Of a stretch of DNA of 7,301 nt, positions 7,037 to 7,301 are shown piece by piece (within the stretch, counting starts at the first letter, position 1; each line of letters starts with the position of its first letter). The stretch lies in assembly GCA_025937035.1 (NCBI GenBank), contig JAICSG010000187.1, positions 1-7,301 on the forward strand. Reading direction: 5' to 3'. The notes under the pieces were generated by a model, which had not been told where the DNA came from, made no database searches, and saw only the letters and a list, made by a program, of their open reading frames with translations. Origin of the DNA: Thermoanaerobaculia bacterium. GTDB taxonomy: Bacteria; Acidobacteriota; Thermoanaerobaculia; Multivoradales; UBA5704. A program made the position numbers and the translations under genes.

Positions 7037-7062
7037 TGTAGAGACGCCCCGTGGGGCGTCTC
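7037..7062 (+). repeat. Palindromic repeat unit, copy 1
   Basis: TGTA is followed by a 10-bp arm GAGACGCCCC (7041-7050), two centre bases GT, and the exact complement (7053-7062). A7040 and T7063 extend the stem to 11 bp. It would form a very stable hairpin. There is no T-run after it on either strand, so it is not a standard intrinsic terminator. Confidence 0.8.
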
Positions 7063-7141
7063 TGGGGCGGTGAGATCAGCCTCGCAATCCCCGAGATCCC
7101 GCGGGCGTTCCGTGGCAAAACAGGCCATTTTCTCCGCCTCG

Positions 7142-7167
7142 GAGACGCCCCACGGGGCGTCTCTACA
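7142..7167 (-). repeat. Palindromic repeat unit, copy 2 (inverted)
   Basis: This is an exact reverse complement of 7037-7062 over 26 nt, including the TGTA flank (TACA at 7164-7167). Because that flank breaks the symmetry of each palindrome, the two copies are truly in opposite orientation, 79 nt apart. Confidence 0.8.
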
Positions 7168-7208
7168 GTGGGAAAAACCGCTTTCGAAACACCCTCTCAG
7201 GTCCGGCG

Positions 7209-7301
7209 TCATGGTACTGCCCCTGGCGTCCCTGCTGTCCCTTGGCTATCGTTGACCACCCGCCAGATCTCCTCCCGCGGACCCGACCAGGCCAGCGCGA
7301 A
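7209..7301 (-). CDS. Possible C-terminal end of an unidentified gene (runs off window)
   Basis: An open - strand frame enters from the right edge and ends at TGA 7211-7209, giving 30 residues that begin FALAWSGPREEIWRVVND. I do not recognise the family. The first 18 codons have G or C at 16 of 18 third positions, as expected of a real gene in this genome. The last 12 sense codons do not, and they overlap the outer arm of the repeat. The true gene may therefore once have ended near 7248. The evidence is short and composition-based only. Confidence 0.3.
   Translation of the reverse strand, partial: FALAWSGPREEIWRVVNDSQGTAGTPGAVP

Larger units (their letters stand above)
6945..7208. repeat. Repeat-filled spacer upstream of the glycosyltransferase operon
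   Basis: There is no credible gene here. The spacer is occupied by a nested inverted repeat whose outer 16-nt arms are AGGGACAGCAGGGACG at 6977-6992 and its exact complement at 7227-7242 (the right arm lies just past this interval). The inner arms are two 26-nt perfect inverted copies at 7037-7062 and 7142-7167. Sequence between outer and inner arms is partly similar when folded (cctcagaaggtg against cctgagagggtg), and similarity also extends a little inward. It looks like a small non-coding mobile or REP-like element. No transposase or clear target-site duplication is seen. Confidence 0.6.

Noticed and set aside
7031..7040. TACAAT on the - strand next to palindrome copy 1 as a -10 box for the operon
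   Set aside because: No -35-like hexamer lies 16-18 nt upstream, where the palindrome itself sits.
7037..7167. The two strong palindromes as a CRISPR array or intrinsic terminators
   Set aside because: There are only two copies, in opposite orientation, with no regular spacer series. No T-tracts follow either stem.
6955..7255. Open frames on both strands giving the same peptides HCRDAPWGVS and ETPHGASLQW
   Set aside because: Identical peptides from both strands follow directly from the inverted palindromes. These are typical false predictions across repeats.

Overview
The window is a high-GC bacterial chromosome segment from a Gram-negative-type organism. Support for that comes from the GC-rich third codon positions, the G6PD/6-phosphogluconolactonase pair, a lysine/alanine-rich H1-like protein and a polyprenyl-phosphate sugar transferase. 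The sequence alone does not fix the phylum. Dispersed palindromes of the type seen at 7037-7167 occur in several environmental phyla and are only a weak hint.

Left part, + strand (1-1408): the 3' part of zwf (glucose-6-phosphate dehydrogenase) overlaps pgl (6-phosphogluconolactonase) by 13 nt. Together they encode the first two, NADPH-yielding, steps of the oxidative pentose phosphate pathway. A 171-nt gap with no gene follows.

Middle (1580-1834, - strand): a small gene encodes an 84-residue Ala/Lys-rich histone H1-like protein. It faces pgl convergently and has a strong Shine-Dalgarno site. A plausible promoter upstream carries a palindrome between its -35 and -10 boxes.

Right part, - strand (6944 down to 2066): four genes form a tight exopolysaccharide or O-antigen-like operon. 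Transcription order is GT4 glycosyltransferase (6944-5829), GT4 glycosyltransferase (5794-4664), GT4 glycosyltransferase (4667-3507), then a WcaJ-type undecaprenyl-phosphate hexose-1-phosphate transferase (3493-2066). The last enzyme loads the first sugar on the lipid carrier at the inner membrane, and the three glycosyltransferases would extend it from nucleotide sugars on the cytoplasmic face. Junctions are a 34-nt gap, a 4-nt GTGA overlap and a 13-nt gap. Three of the four genes start with GTG or TTG. No flippase, polymerase or export gene lies in the window, so the locus probably continues beyond 7301.

Right edge (6945-7301): a nested inverted repeat containing two strong palindromes, followed by what may be the 3' end of another - strand gene.

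I see no clearly new biological system. The points most worth a second look are the nested repeat and its apparent run into the neighbouring reading frame, the operator-like structure before the H1-like gene, and uneven composition within the glycosyltransferase operon.
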